A program made the translations under genes and the position numbers. The notes beneath the pieces were generated by a model. It saw only the letters and a list, made by a program, of their open reading frames with translations. It was not told the DNA's origin and did no database searches. Positions 21,241 through 33,040 of a DNA stretch of 64,000 nt are shown piece after piece. The first letter of the stretch is position 1. Each line of letters begins with the position of its first letter. This DNA comes from Nicotiana tabacum (taxonomy: Eukaryota; Streptophyta; Magnoliopsida; Solanales; Solanaceae): NCBI RefSeq assembly GCF_000715075.1, contig NC_134087.1, forward strand, positions 153,499,436 to 153,563,435, given 5' to 3'.

Positions 21241-21760
21241 ATTAACAATTCAACACCCAAAACTGACCAAATACCTCAAAAATCAATTCCTTCCATCTAA
21301 GAATTCATCAAAAACTCAAATTTAAGCACACCACAGAAACAAAAAAAAACCCAAAATTTAAAACAACAAGAGATCAAAACCCCATCAAATTGCAGAACTA
21401 AAACCCTTCTACAATTACCAAATTAATTTTTTATGAAACATATCTACCAGCAGACCTACAAGGCAAAAGAATCTCATCAGCTACAGAAAAAGAAAAGAAT
21501 AAAGAACAACAGAAAACAAAAATTCAACAGAGAAATGAAAGCATAGGGAGAATCAGCTTACATAAGAAAAGGAAAAAAGGGAAATATTTCAAGAAAAGAA
21601 TAGAGTGAAAATCATTGTGGAAGTGAAAATGAAAGAAAGAGAGGAAACAACCTGATATTATTATTATGAGGGGGAGAAATAGAGAAACCCCTCTGCCTCT
21701 TCTTTGCCTTGGATGGTTACTGGTTACGAGTATTTTGCCTTTCTCCAAATATTATGCTTC
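21241..21760 (-). promoter_or_regulatory. SKIP35 leader and proximal promoter
   Basis: The minus strand upstream of the ATG is a pyrimidine-rich plant leader. A donor-like CAG|GTTGTTTCC near 21654 and an acceptor-like TTGGTCAG|TTTTGGG near 21267 could bound a leader intron. No clear TATA box is seen. Start and splice sites are inferred only. Confidence 0.35.
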
Positions 21761-22024
21761 TTTCCCACTCTCTTTTTTCATTTGTTTATTTTATCTTCTT
21801 TTTTCTCAACAAGTTTTCATTTGTTTCTGGGGAAATTTTATTTTTGGTCCTTCTTGAATGAATTTTAATTTAATCAAGATCCTTGTGAGGTGATTAGTAC
21901 TTCTTCGATAAATTTAATGAGACAAAACTTTGAAAATAAAGTCGTCTTTTGATATGGAGTGTTTTACTTTTTATGTCGTCTGAATTAGTCGTTAGTCGGG
22001 GCCCAAAAAGAATACTGAATATTA
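21761..22024. other. Intergenic sequence, nothing recognised
   Basis: AT-rich sequence upstream of SKIP35 with no gene, terminal repeat or array that I can support. Confidence 0.5.
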
Positions 22025-22214
22025 GGGGTGTTCATAAAAATCCGAAAAATCGAATCAAACCGACCAAAGAAACTGATACTTTTTTAATTTGATTTGGTTT
22101 GGATTTTGAATTTTAAAAATCGAACAAATATGGTTTGATTTTGTTTTAATAAAAAAATAACCGAAAAAATCGAACCAAATGGACTATAGAAATAGCTATT
22201 TAAAATTTATTATT

Positions 22215-22304
<90 letters not shown>

Positions 22305-22689
22305 TTAAATCAAATAGTGATGAATAATTTAAGGACTCAATTAAAATAGATTATTTTTAACATGAAATAGATTCTTGTATTTAGCAAAAGAAAACTACAA
22401 CTAGAATGAAAGGCAAAGAACTAGATTATTATAATAGAAAAAACTAGACTAAAAGTGCAAACGATTAACATGTGCCATAAAAATTTTAAAAACTTTGCAT
22501 ATATATATATGTCATCTTTAAGAAAAAACTGATAAAAAACCGAAGAACCGATAAAAAGTTAAAAATCAATCGATAAAAAATCGACTTAATTGGTTTGGTT
22601 TGATTTGGTTCCAATATTTGAAAAATCGAATTATATAGTTAGATTTCTTTTTAGGAAAAAATCGATCCAAACCGAACCATGAACACTCT
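22025..22689. mobile_element. MITE-like element with GGGGTGTTCAT ends
   Basis: The left end GGGGTGTTCAT pairs with the right end ATGAACACTCT (9 of 11 bases inverted), with TA on both outer sides. Subterminal regions on both sides carry mirrored 'aaaaatcga..caaaccga' words, typical of a widespread plant repeat. A long AC/AT microsatellite sits inside. Superfamily unclear. Confidence 0.45.
22215..22298. repeat. (AC)11(AT)31 microsatellite
   Basis: Eleven AC units (22215-22236) run directly into 31 AT units (22237-22298). It is likely highly variable in length. Confidence 0.95.
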
Positions 22690-22854
22690 TACCTAATATC
22701 AAGTGAAACAAAAAAAAATGATCTTCATTCTTTCAATATCTAAGTATTTACCTATTAGTTAATGTATGTGCTTTTTGTTCCTTTATATAAAAAAAATATA
22801 TATTGACAATAATAAAACGCATGGGTAGATGATTGTTTTAACAGTTACCAATGT

Positions 22855-23605
22855 TTATTTTTTCTTTGTTATAGGTAGATATTATATTAATGCATAGAAT
22901 AAACAAGTTGAGCAAAGGTGCTCACAACCTCCTTTACCATCCAACTTGGGAAAAATACTTCCTTCAATAAAGTAATAAGAAATTTAGCTAAATTATGTGC
23001 TAGTTTGTTTAAACTTCTAGGAATATAAACAAAATCTACATGATCCAGTAAAGGCGATAGCTTCCAAATATCTTCACAAGTCACTTCTATCTCCCATGAA
23101 ATAGTAATTTTTTTAAATCATATCAACAACACTCTTTGCATCTGATAGTATCTTTACCTTCTTCCAATCATTCATGATTGCACGTTCAAGAGCAATTCTT
23201 GTAGCAAGTGCTTCAACTATTATGGCTTTTCCCATAGACTACATTGGATATTTATATGCATGAAGCAGTTTTCCAAGGTTATCCATAGCCACAACATCAA
23301 TAATTGCACGTGTAGCATCTACTTGTAAACTTGCATCCGTAAATAATATGTACTATCTTGGTGGTTTGTCCTTTGGGCCGCTAAGCAAATCATATTTTGA
23401 GGAAAAGTAGATGAGTAAGTAGCCAAGCTATCCTTATAATCATAATAATTAAATAGTGACTTACAAATAATATCAATCAGTTCAAACCTATCATAATTAA
23501 AATATCATGCATCCTAGCTTTGCATATTTGCCACATAATATTAACACTTAAATTTAATAACTCTAACGACTCGGGATATTGCCTAGTATTAGAAATCATT
23601 GTATA
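22855..23605 (-). pseudogene. L1 LINE piece 4 (RNase H and 3' end)
   Basis: The minus strand gives the RNase H domain: TDASLQVDATRAIIDVVAMD, GKAIIVEALATRIALERAIM, DWKKVKILSDAKSVVDMI, then TCEDIWKLSPLLDHVDFVYI and PRSLNKLAHNLAKFL. Stops and frameshifts are present. A decayed A-tail (plus strand TTTATTTTTTCTTTG) marks the 3' end at about 22855. Its upstream edge rejoins piece 3 in frame across the solo LTR at 23611-26601. Confidence 0.8.
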
Positions 23606-23610
23606 CTACC

Positions 23611-26601
23611 TGTCATGACCCAAATTTTACATATCGTGATGGCGCCTATTACAGTACTAGGCAAGTCGATAATCACAATTAACTACGCCTTTTAAATTGA
23701 AAACATGAAGAAATAAGTTTAATAGGGAAAAATCTCATAAATAACCGATAAGAATAGCTGCGACTCAAATACAAAATTCCCAAAATCGGGGTGTCACTAA
23801 GTACATGAGCTACTAAGTATCAATACAGTCTAAATCTCTAATACAACCGTCTGAAAGATAGAACAGTATAGAATAAAACTGAAAAGAAGGAGAGTCGAGG
23901 TCTGCGGGCATCAAAGCAGCTACCTCAAATGTCTCCTAGCAGATACTGCTCTAAGTCTAGCAACCACCGGGTTCAGATGTACCTAGATTTGTACATGAAG
24001 TACAGAGTATAGTATGAGTACAACCGACTCAATGTACTCAATAAGTAATAGGACTAACCTTGGGTTGAAATCGGTGATGAGCTCAAATAGGTACAATCCA
24101 AATCTAGATAATAACAGGACATATATGACAGAAAAATGACAGTAATAACTCAAAGAAATCTCATAATCAGTTGTACACATAACAGAAATATAGACATGCT
24201 TTTAAGTTCAACAGTTTAGGCTCAATACTAATAAAATATGCCAAGTATAGTTAGCATGATGAATATTACATCTCTATGTCTACATGTCAAATATGCATGT
24301 CACGTGTAATGCAACACAGTGATAAACTCATATACTCATGCTCTCAGAGTATTCAACCTTACTCAGCACGCTCATTCGCTCTGCACTCTCAATCACTCGG
24401 CACTCATCGGTACTCGTGCTCACTACTGACATGTCAGACTCTGGAGGGGTGGATCCTACCCAAGCGCTAATATAAGCCAACATGGCATGCTGCGGCGTGC
24501 AGCCCGATCCCATCATGAATCAATAAAGCCTGCTACGGTGTGCAACCCGATCCCATAAATATCACTCACAATCAGGCCTTTGGCCTCAACTCAGTCATCA
24601 ATCTCTCCAGTCTCCTGGGCTCACAAATCTCATGCCAATCAGCCCAAACAATGATACATGATGTAACAATAAATAATAACAAAGACTGAGATATGACATG
24701 CAAATGATAAATGTGACTGACTACATAATTGCAATTTAAGCAAATAACTCAACAGCAGAAATGACCTCGATAGGTCCCAACAATACCAACATATAGCCTA
24801 AACATGATTTCTAACATGGATCACATCTCAATTTCTCTAACACATGGAAATTACATGAATAACAACAAGATTTTATAACTATACAGTACCACAGAATCAA
24901 TCCAATCACAATTACCATGGTGTACACCCACACACCCGTCACCTAGCATGTGTGTCACCTCAACACCAACTACATAGCACGTAGTTTAGGGATTCATACC
25001 CTCAGTACCAAGTTTAGAAATGTTACTTACTTCAAACCACGCAAATCCCTACTCCAACAAGCCCTTGAATCATGAATCAGCCTCCGAACGACTCAAATCT
25101 AGCCACAAACAACTTAATACAATCAATACAAGCTATAGAAATTGATTTCATACGATAAAGCTAAGTTCTTTAACCAAAGTCAAAAAGACAACCCTGAGCC
25201 CACGTCTCGAAATCTGACAAAATTTATAAAATCCAAACGTTCATTCAATAACGAGTGCAACCATACCAAAATCATCCAATTCCGACCTCAAATCACTTTT
25301 CAAATCCTCAAAATATAGTTTATGAAGTTTCAACAATTTTTTCCCAACTTTGTCAACCCAAAACACTAATTAAATGGTAAAAACAATGATAGATTAATGT
25401 ATATTAACCAAATCCGAGTTAGAATCACTTACCCCAATCAACTCCTTGAAAATTCCTTCAAGAATCGTCCAAAACCGAGGTCTCTAGCTTAAAATGTGAA
25501 AAAATGGGTCCAAACCCTCGATTTTGAGATTAAATATTAGCTACTTAAGGGTTCCTCTTCGCGAACGCGGAAAATGCCTCACGTTCGCGAAGCACAAAAA
25601 TTGCCAACTAACAAAACCTCATACGCAAAGGCGATTCCCAGGTCGCGAACGTGATGCTTCACAATGCCCTGCCTACGCGAATGCGTCTCTGTGACCTCGA
25701 AAGCAAAGGCTTAAGGCCTGCTGCCCAAGCCGGCCTCATCCTTCTACGCGAACGCGACACTACTTTCACGATCGCAATGCACAGCCCCTCTTAATCTTAG
25801 TGAACACATCGCCTTCTTCGCGAATGTGAAAAATAAAACCATTTGCCACCTAGGAACACTACGTGAACACGACCATGATGTCGCGATGAAGGACACACCA
25901 TATATCAGATCAACAGTTCAATAAGACCAAAATGAAGTCGAACTTCGTCCAAATCACATCTGAGGCCCCCGGGACCCAATCTAAACATACCAACAAGTCC
26001 TAAAATATGATATAAACTTAGTTGAGGCCTCAACTCACATCAAACAACATTAAAAATATGAATTGCACCCCAATTCAAGCATAATAAAACTAATGGATTT
26101 CCAACTTCTACAATCGATGCCGAAACATATCAAACCAACTCCTATTGACTTGAAATTTTTCACACAAGTCATAAATGATACAACAGACCTATTTTAACTT
26201 TTGAAACCAAAATTTGAGCCAGGTAACAACAAAGTCAACTCTCGATCAAACTTCTCAACTCTCCAAACTTCAACTTTTCCAACTTTCGCCAATTCTAGCC
26301 AAAATCATCTATGGACCTCCAAATCAATATTTGGACACACTCCTAAGTCCAAAACACTATACGGAGCTATCGAAACCATCAAAACTCCATTCCAAAGTCA
26401 TTTACATATACGCCAACATCCGATCAACTCTTTCGACTTAGGCTTCCAACCTTGGGACTAAGTGTCCCAATCCATTTCGAAACATCCCTGGAAACCAAAC
26501 CAACCGCCCCAGCAAGTCATATAATAACAAACAAACATAAAATAAGCAATAAATTGGGGAACAGGCTTACAATAATTAAAATGACCGACTGGGTCGTTAC
26601 A
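23611..26601 (-). mobile_element. Solo LTR of a Tekay/Del-type gypsy element (2991 bp)
   Basis: On the minus strand it begins TGTAACGACCCAGTCGGTC and ends GGGTCATGACA. It is flanked by the 5-bp duplication CTACC / CCACC (23606-23610, 26602-26606; one mismatch). It matches the 5' LTR of element C (52506-55506) along its length, including 'gatcggatgttg', 'ggacttaggagtgtg' and the cluster of GCGAACGCG-type words (25555-25900). No internal coding region is present, so it is a solo LTR formed by LTR-LTR recombination. Confidence 0.88.
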
Positions 26602-26606
26602 CCACC

Positions 26607-27075
26607 AAACTGAAAAATGATTAATTTTTTTCGAGTCAAGCTAGTTTATAAGATTTAGTTTCCACACTAGTTGAAAATATGGATATCTAAAAATCATATG
26701 TTCGACATCCTTGCTTACGGAACCACATATCTTACATGTTCTTTCCATACTTGATATTTTTGAGCAGGATTACTACTTACTGGTAAGGAATTAGTAATAT
26801 AGTTTCTAAGAAAATGCTTGAGTTTATGTTTAACTTCGAACCTCCATAGAGAATCCCATAGCAATTTAGGAAACGAATGATAACTAGTTCAGCATCTAAT
26901 CTACTATCAGGATTCCTACTAAATATTTGTTTTGCTAAATAGTAGCCTGATTTAAGTTTATAATTGTTCGATTTTGTATAGTGCCATATTAGTTTATCTA
27001 TTGTTCCTATAAAGGAAATAGGAATATATAATATAGTATGTACATCGTCTCGCTCAAAATTAGCGAAAAAGTTGA
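26607..27075 (-). pseudogene. L1 LINE piece 3 (RT end and zf-RVT)
   Basis: The minus strand reads VHTILYIPISFIGTIDKLIW, then KLKSGYYLAKQIFSR. The zinc-finger motif RTCKICGSVSKDVEHMIF follows, then YPYFQLVWKL. This is the C-terminal part of plant L1 reverse transcriptase. The frame continues into piece 4 as HFSVWW|YTMISNTRQYPESL once one copy of the target duplication is removed. Confidence 0.85.
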
Positions 27076-27278
27076 TGTTGGGCATATTTGTGTATGTTTT
27101 GATTTATTGTACTCACATTTTTATCGCTCTTTTGTTATATTTTGTATTGGATACACATAATATTATGTAATTATAGAGATTATGCTAATTGATTGATATT
27201 TAGTGAATTGGGATAAGTTTGAATTTAAAAGGAAGAAAATTTCTGAAAGTTGGTGTGTTCGCATGAGCTTTGTTCTAA
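27076..27278 (+). repeat. Athila-like solo LTR, left segment
   Basis: It opens TGTTGGGCAT directly inside the L1 frame and is cut by element B, whose target duplication TCTAA lies at 27274-27278 and 38140-38144. The rest of this LTR continues at 38145. Confidence 0.6.
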
Positions 27279-27452
27279 TGTTTACCCGTAAAATTGTACA
27301 ATTGAATTTGTAATGTGGTTTATAGATACGTGAATTATTTTGATCGAGAAATATGAAATAAATAAGAACAGAAAAAAGATTACAAAAGATAACTCAAAGG
27401 AAACACAAGCCTGACTATGAATTTAGCTTTTCCGATAGTAGTAACCAGAATA

Positions 27453-29723
27453 CAACAATAACATACCCAGTATTATCCCACACAGGTGGGGTCTGGGGAG
27501 GGTAGTATGTACGCAGACCTTACCCCTACCTTGTGAGGATAGAAAGGTTATTTTCAATAGACCCTTGGCTCATGAAAGCATAAACATCACATTAATGAGA
27601 ATATAGACAAGAAGGGACAGTACCAAAAAGCAATATAAAAGCAGAATAAAAACAACAAGACAGTAAGGTGATCAACAATGAAAGAAAACAACGGTTAGTC
27701 ATAAAAACCTACTACCAATAGAAAGTGAAAATGTGTGCCAATACTACTATTATGAACACTCTAGACTACCTACTCTACTACCCTAATCCTCGACCTCCAT
27801 ATCTTCCTATCAAGGGTCATGTCTTCGGTCAGTTGAAGTTGCGCCATGTTTTGCCTAATCACCTCTCCCCACATCTTCTTTGGCCTACCTCCACCTCTCT
27901 GTAGGCCCTCTAATGTCAACCTCTCACACCTCCTGATTGAGTCGTCTGTGCTCTTCCTCCTCACATGATCAAACCACCTAAGTCGTGCTTCCCGCATCTT
28001 GTCCTCATTAGGGTCCACACCCACCTTGTCACAAATAACCTCATTTCTGATCCTATCTAACCTGGTGTGCCTGCACATCCATCTCAATATCCTCATCTCT
28101 ACTACCTTCATAATCTGGACATGAGCAATCTTGACTGGCCAACACTCAGCCCTATACGACATTGTTGGTCTAACCACCACTCTCTAGAACTTAATCTTAA
28201 GTTTCGGTGGTACCTTCTTGTCATATAAAAAATTGGAAGCGAGTCTCCATTTCATCCATTCTACCCCAATATGATGGGTGACATCTTCATCAATCTCCCC
28301 ATCCCCCTAAATAATAGACCCAAGGTACTTAAAACTCCCTCTCTTAGGGATGACCTGCGAGTCCAGCCTCACCTTCCCTTCCCCGCCTTGAGTCTCGCCA
28401 CTGAGCTTACACTCTAAGTATTCTTTCTTAGTCATGCTCAACTTGAAACCTTTAGATTCCAAGTTCTTCCTCCATACCTCTAATTGTGCATTCACACCAT
28501 CTTGCATTTCATCAATCAATATAAAATCATCTGCAAATAGCATGCACCACGACACCTCCCCTTGGATGTGGTGCGTCAGTACATCCATCACCAGAGCAAA
28601 AAAAAGGGCTTAGTGTCGACCCCTGATGCAACCCCATCATGATCAGAAAATGGTCCGAGTCCCCACCCACCGTCCTCACTCGGGTCTATACACCATCATA
28701 TATTTACTTAATCAGCCTAACATAGGCAAACAGTACACCTTTAGCCTCCAAACATCTTCACAAACCTCCATCAGAACTTTATCGTGCGCCTTTTCTAAGT
28801 TGGTGGACACCATATGCAAGTCCTTCTTTCTCTCCCTATATTGCTCCATCAATCTTCTAACAAGGTGGATGGCTTCTGTAGTTAAACAACCTGGCATAAA
28901 TCCGAACTGGTTCTCGGAAATAGATATACTCCTCCTCACCCTTAGCTCTACCACTCTCTCCCAGACTTTCATAGTATAGCTAAGCAGCTTGATACCCTGA
29001 TAGTTATTGCAATTTTAGATATCACCATTGTTCTTGTATACAGAAACCATCGTGCTCCACCTCCATTATTCGGGCATCTTCTTCGTTCTAAAAAGGACAT
29101 TAAATAACCTAGTAAGCCATTCCAAGCCTGCCTTGCCCGCACTCTTCCAAAACTCCACCGGGATTTCATATGGCCCGGTCGCTTTGCCCCTGCTCATCTT
29201 ACGAATAACCCCCTCCACTTTATCAACTCTAATCTGCCTATAATACCCAAAGTCACAACAACTCCCGGAGAGTTCCAAATCACCCAGTATAATGCTCATG
29301 CCCCCTCCTCGTTAAAGAGACTATGGAAGTAGGTCTGCCATCTCTCACGGATAAGCCCCTCATCCAACAAATCTCTACCTTCTTCGTCCTTGATGCACTT
29401 CACTTGGTCCAAGTCACGCTCCTTACTTTCTCGCACCTTGGCTAACCTGAACAACCTCTTATCCCCACCTCGACCCTCAAGTTCCTCATACAAATGACTA
29501 AAAGCTGCAGTCTTGGCTGCCGTAACTCTAGCTTTGCCTCTTTCTTAGCCAACTTATAATTCTCCCTATTCGCCCTCTTCTCCTTCTCATCTACACTTTT
29601 CACTATCTTCAGATACGCCGCTTTCTTAGTTTCCACTTTTCCTTGCGCCTCTCCATTCCACCACAAGTCTGCCTTGTGACCACCAGAGTAACCCTTTGAG
29701 ACCCCTAATACCTATGATAATAT
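27453..29723 (-). mobile_element. 5'-truncated RTE-type LINE inside LTR B
   Basis: An 11-bp duplication TAACCAGAATA / TAATCAGAATA (27442-27452, 29724-29734; one mismatch) flanks it. The 3' end on the minus strand is 'actgggtatgttattgttgt', a decayed TTG-repeat tail like that of tobacco TS SINEs. The endonuclease domain is absent, so it was cut short at the 5' end during insertion. It is the youngest insertion in this stack. Confidence 0.88.
27770..29720 (-). pseudogene. RTE LINE reverse transcriptase, broken
   Basis: The minus strand reads in order: [110 protein letters not shown], the catalytic [16 protein letters not shown], and the tail TRLDRIRNEVICDKVGV. The catalytic DD is kept, but stops and frameshifts break the frame at least five times. 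The endonuclease is missing. Confidence 0.85.
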
Positions 29724-30350
29724 TAATCAGAATAATATTAAGAAAAAAATAAAGAGAGCAATTTGATAGAGTAAGAGCTGATTTGAGCTTTTGCATATAG
29801 AATATTTTCTGTCCCTCAATGGATATAAATTCTCCTATTTATAGCTCTATTCAGGAAGACAAGATCCACAAATCAAGCTTTTCTTGAATGAGAATATAAC
29901 TGCCATTGATGGCTTCATAATGATTGGTTATTAATACAGAGATTGTTTGTAATGACTTCTCATTGAATGTTATCTTTTCCTGCCAATGTCTTCTTTTCAA
30001 ATCTTCGTTCACGATTCCAGCGCCTTCGAAACTTATTCTACATCGGGCACATGCTCGTATCCGATGCCAACTATTTGCTGACTCACATATTACATGTCTT
30101 TAGTTCCACGTGTCATCTCATCATTCATCTGCCTGTTGCTAACCAATTTTAATTACTTTTCGTTGAGAAAACTTTGTGTTACCAGGAAGTAGATAAGACC
30201 CGTTTTCTTGGTGGGAAATTTCTGAACGGTTTCTGACACTTGAAAGGACGCACGTCTCGTTGCATTTAACGACCCGAACACGTGTTACCCCATGATTCCA
30301 CAAATATTTTCGCCAATTTTCAAGGTAATCATGACCATGAATTTTGCCGT

Positions 30351-30357
30351 CTATAAA
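30351..30357 (+). promoter_or_regulatory. TATA-like box ahead of the antisense ORF
   Basis: CTATAAA, followed by a C/T-rich leader of about 130 bases before the ATG at 30490, as in a normal plant promoter. It is on the strand opposite to gag-pol. Confidence 0.4.
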
Positions 30358-30489
30358 CTTTTCCACTACTCATCACTTTTATTCTTCACTTTTACAAAAT
30401 TCTTCGTCTTCTTCTTCGAATTTCCTTAGAACCCTACTACAAACTCCATTTTCTCGATAAAAATTTCACTACTCAAATTCCTTATCACC

Positions 30490-31103
30490 ATGTCTTCTAC
30501 TACCGTTGTTCTCGAAAACTTTAGCCTTCTCTTCGGTGGTGGCCCTAAAAAGAACAAAATGAAAGAAGTCGATGCTGACTCCGAGCCTCCTACCGCTAAC
30601 ACCATCATACCTATTCAACTTAATACCCAGTTAGACATTTAAGTCCAAAAGGAACCTATTAATCCCAAAAGTGATAGAAGCTGGCATGTCGTATGTATCC
30701 TTCTTCCATTCGCTTTGTTAACATTCTCGTCGTAAATGAACATTGAGATTGGAATGATATCGAAATCTTCGCCCCCAATGAGGAGGAAAGGATCACCTTT
30801 AGTAAGGTTCATGTATATTTATACATACCCTTTTACTTTGAAGTTGGATAAGGAAATTGATCCCATAATTTTTGAACTTTGCCACCCTTACCAAGTATGT
30901 ATGGCTCAAGTGAGTCCATCGATATGACGTACGGTGGCCTGCCTTCGAAAATTGTGCTCTGAATAATCGGGAGCTGAAGAGGAAGCTGAAGAAGAAGATA
31001 AAAAAAGGATGAAGGCCTTGGTACAGATGTAGAACAACCTTCATCTGCAAATGAAGCCAAAAACACTTCTCTTCCTCCGGACTTCGCAGGCGAAAACAAC
31101 TGA
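30490..31103 (+). pseudogene. Antisense ORF of element B (transposase_28-like), broken
   Basis: It lies between pol and the 3' LTR on the opposite strand to pol. It starts ATG at 30490 (MSSTTVVLENFSLLFGG, stop at 30640). Further plus-strand homology is GYMYIYTYPFTLKLDKEID-like sequence (about 30805-30860) ending FELCHPYQVCMAQVSPSI (to about 30925), then a C-terminal piece ending PPDFAGENN at 31103. The YTYPFTL...FC.HYQVC.AQV pattern is that of the extra antisense ORF described in Tat-lineage elements (often annotated as gypsy-type putative transposon protein). The middle is deleted. A TATA-like CTATAAAC at 30351 precedes it. Its function in the element is unknown. Confidence 0.6.
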
Positions 31104-31929
31104 TGTATATTGTTTTTTAACCTTTGTATTTATGCCCAAACTTACTTATTGAGTTTGGAAATCTAAGTAATGAATGAAATATTTTGCTTAGTTATTGTGC
31201 AAAAAATATTCCTTTTACTTAATTGATAAAGCTTGGATTGTTTTTACATCCAATAACTTTTAATCCCGGGCATTCATACTTCCGGAATCTACCCTTTGAC
31301 TATGAGAGTTTCATAAGAGAGGGCTCTTATATTTGCAGCGATCTTGAAGAGGACGTCTCCTGTTTATTCCGACACAAGTATTTGAAGTTAATTAACTTTC
31401 AAACGGAAAATAATTTAACATATCATCTGGACAAGAAATAAGATAAAAACAAAAGGATTTTGATTTATTCCTTCCATCTTTAAAAGTACATTTACATAAA
31501 TATTCATTTGCTTAAGTAAATAAAGTTGTCAATATATATGGCTAACTTGTACAACTTATTTCTACGGGGCTGATCATGTAGTCCCCGATCTTGATAAGAT
31601 TTTCCCCCGGTTTTAATAGTCCCCGATCTTCATGACACTTTTGGTGGTTTAATAAGAAATAGCTCCCCCAGTGTTTCGATGACCCTTTCTTCGTAGTATG
31701 CTTTACATTGCTGTCTCATTAAAACCTTGCATGAAAAATCCATCTGGGACAAAAACTGGACGAAGGGAAAAAGAGTGCAGCACATACTTTCAATATTAGT
31801 AAGGATCTCTAGCAGTAATACATTTTGAGGTGAGTCACATTCCAATTGATCGGCAATTTAACTCGATCTCAATTTTCCAATTGATATGAACCTTTATCGG
31901 TTATATCTGAAAACCGGTAAGGTCCTTCC

Positions 31930-32710
31930 CATGTTTGTCCCAACTTCCCGGTATTAACCTCTCAGGTATTTTGAGTTACCTTTCTCAAAACCAAATCTCT
32001 CACTTTAAAATATTGAAGATTTGCTCTGCAGTTGTAATGTCTCTCCATTCTTTACTTTTGTGCCACCATTCTCACATATGCCATATTTCGATGTTCTTTG
32101 AGCAGATCCAACTTAATCAGCATTACTTCATTATTTACTTCTTTGTTCGCCCAAGAATACATTATAGTCAGTTCCCAATATCCACTGGGATCAAAGCTTC
32201 CGCACCATACACAAGTGAAAATGGTGTTTCACCCATGCTCGACTTCACCGTTGTTCGATATGTCCATAACACACCTGGTAGCTTATCTGACCAACTACTT
32301 TTAGCATCTTCTAACTTCTTTTTGAGGTTTTGAATTTATACCTTTTTGGTTGACTCTGCTTGTCCGTGAGCACTTGGATGATATGGAGAACATGTAATTC
32401 GTTTGATCTTCAATCATTCCAAAAGTTTTGTGACTCTAGAACTTACAAATTATGGTCCATTGTCACAAGCGATTTCTTTTGGTATTCCAAACGAACAGAT
32501 GATGTGATCCCATATAAAATCAATCACTTCTCGTTCTACGATATTTTTGTAAGCACCTGCTTCAACCCATTTAGAAAAATAGTCAGTTAAAACCAAAAAA
32601 TATTTTACATGCCCGGGTCCTTGTAGTAAGGGATCGACTATGTCCATCCCCCATTTCATGAATGACCAAGGTGACACCACCAAATGCAAAAGTTCCACTC
32701 GTTGTTGCAC
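31930..32710 (-). pseudogene. Integrase of element B
   Basis: The minus strand reads FLVLTDYFSKWVEAGAYKNI, then FGIPKEIACDNGP, and further on YHPSAHGQAEST, the region of the DDE acidic residues. The C-terminal part continues through SPFSLVYGAEALIPVDIG-like sequence. Stops interrupt it several times. 31104-31660 beyond it is non-coding. Confidence 0.75.
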
Positions 32711-33040
32711 TAACTATGCATGATGCTGGCATTTATCACATTTTTGTACAAATGTCTTTGCATCTTGCTCCATACAGAGCCAATAGTAGCCAACCCTTAT
32801 CTATTTGAGAATCAACAAGTCTGCATTGGAATGTTTCCCACACACTCCTTCATGAGCTTATCTCATCACGTAGTCAGCCTCCAATTTACCTAAATACCGA
32901 GCCCATGGTCCTTGAAAAGACCTCATGTACAATTGACCATCAACAAGACAATAACGAGAAGCTTTGGTCCGTAGTGCTCGGGATGCTTTTGAATCTTCAA
33001 GCAATTTTCCATGCCTTAAATATTCTATAAACTCATTTCT

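Larger units (their letters stand above)
27279..30152 (-). repeat. 3' LTR of element B, split by an RTE LINE
   Basis: Opens TGTTTACCCGTAAAATTG as the right LTR does. After removing 27453-29734 the rest follows 37720-38131 closely ('aataatattaaga', 'gtaagagctgatttgagc', 'tatttatagctctattcagg'). The internal edge near 30152 has lost clear terminal bases. Confidence 0.8.
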
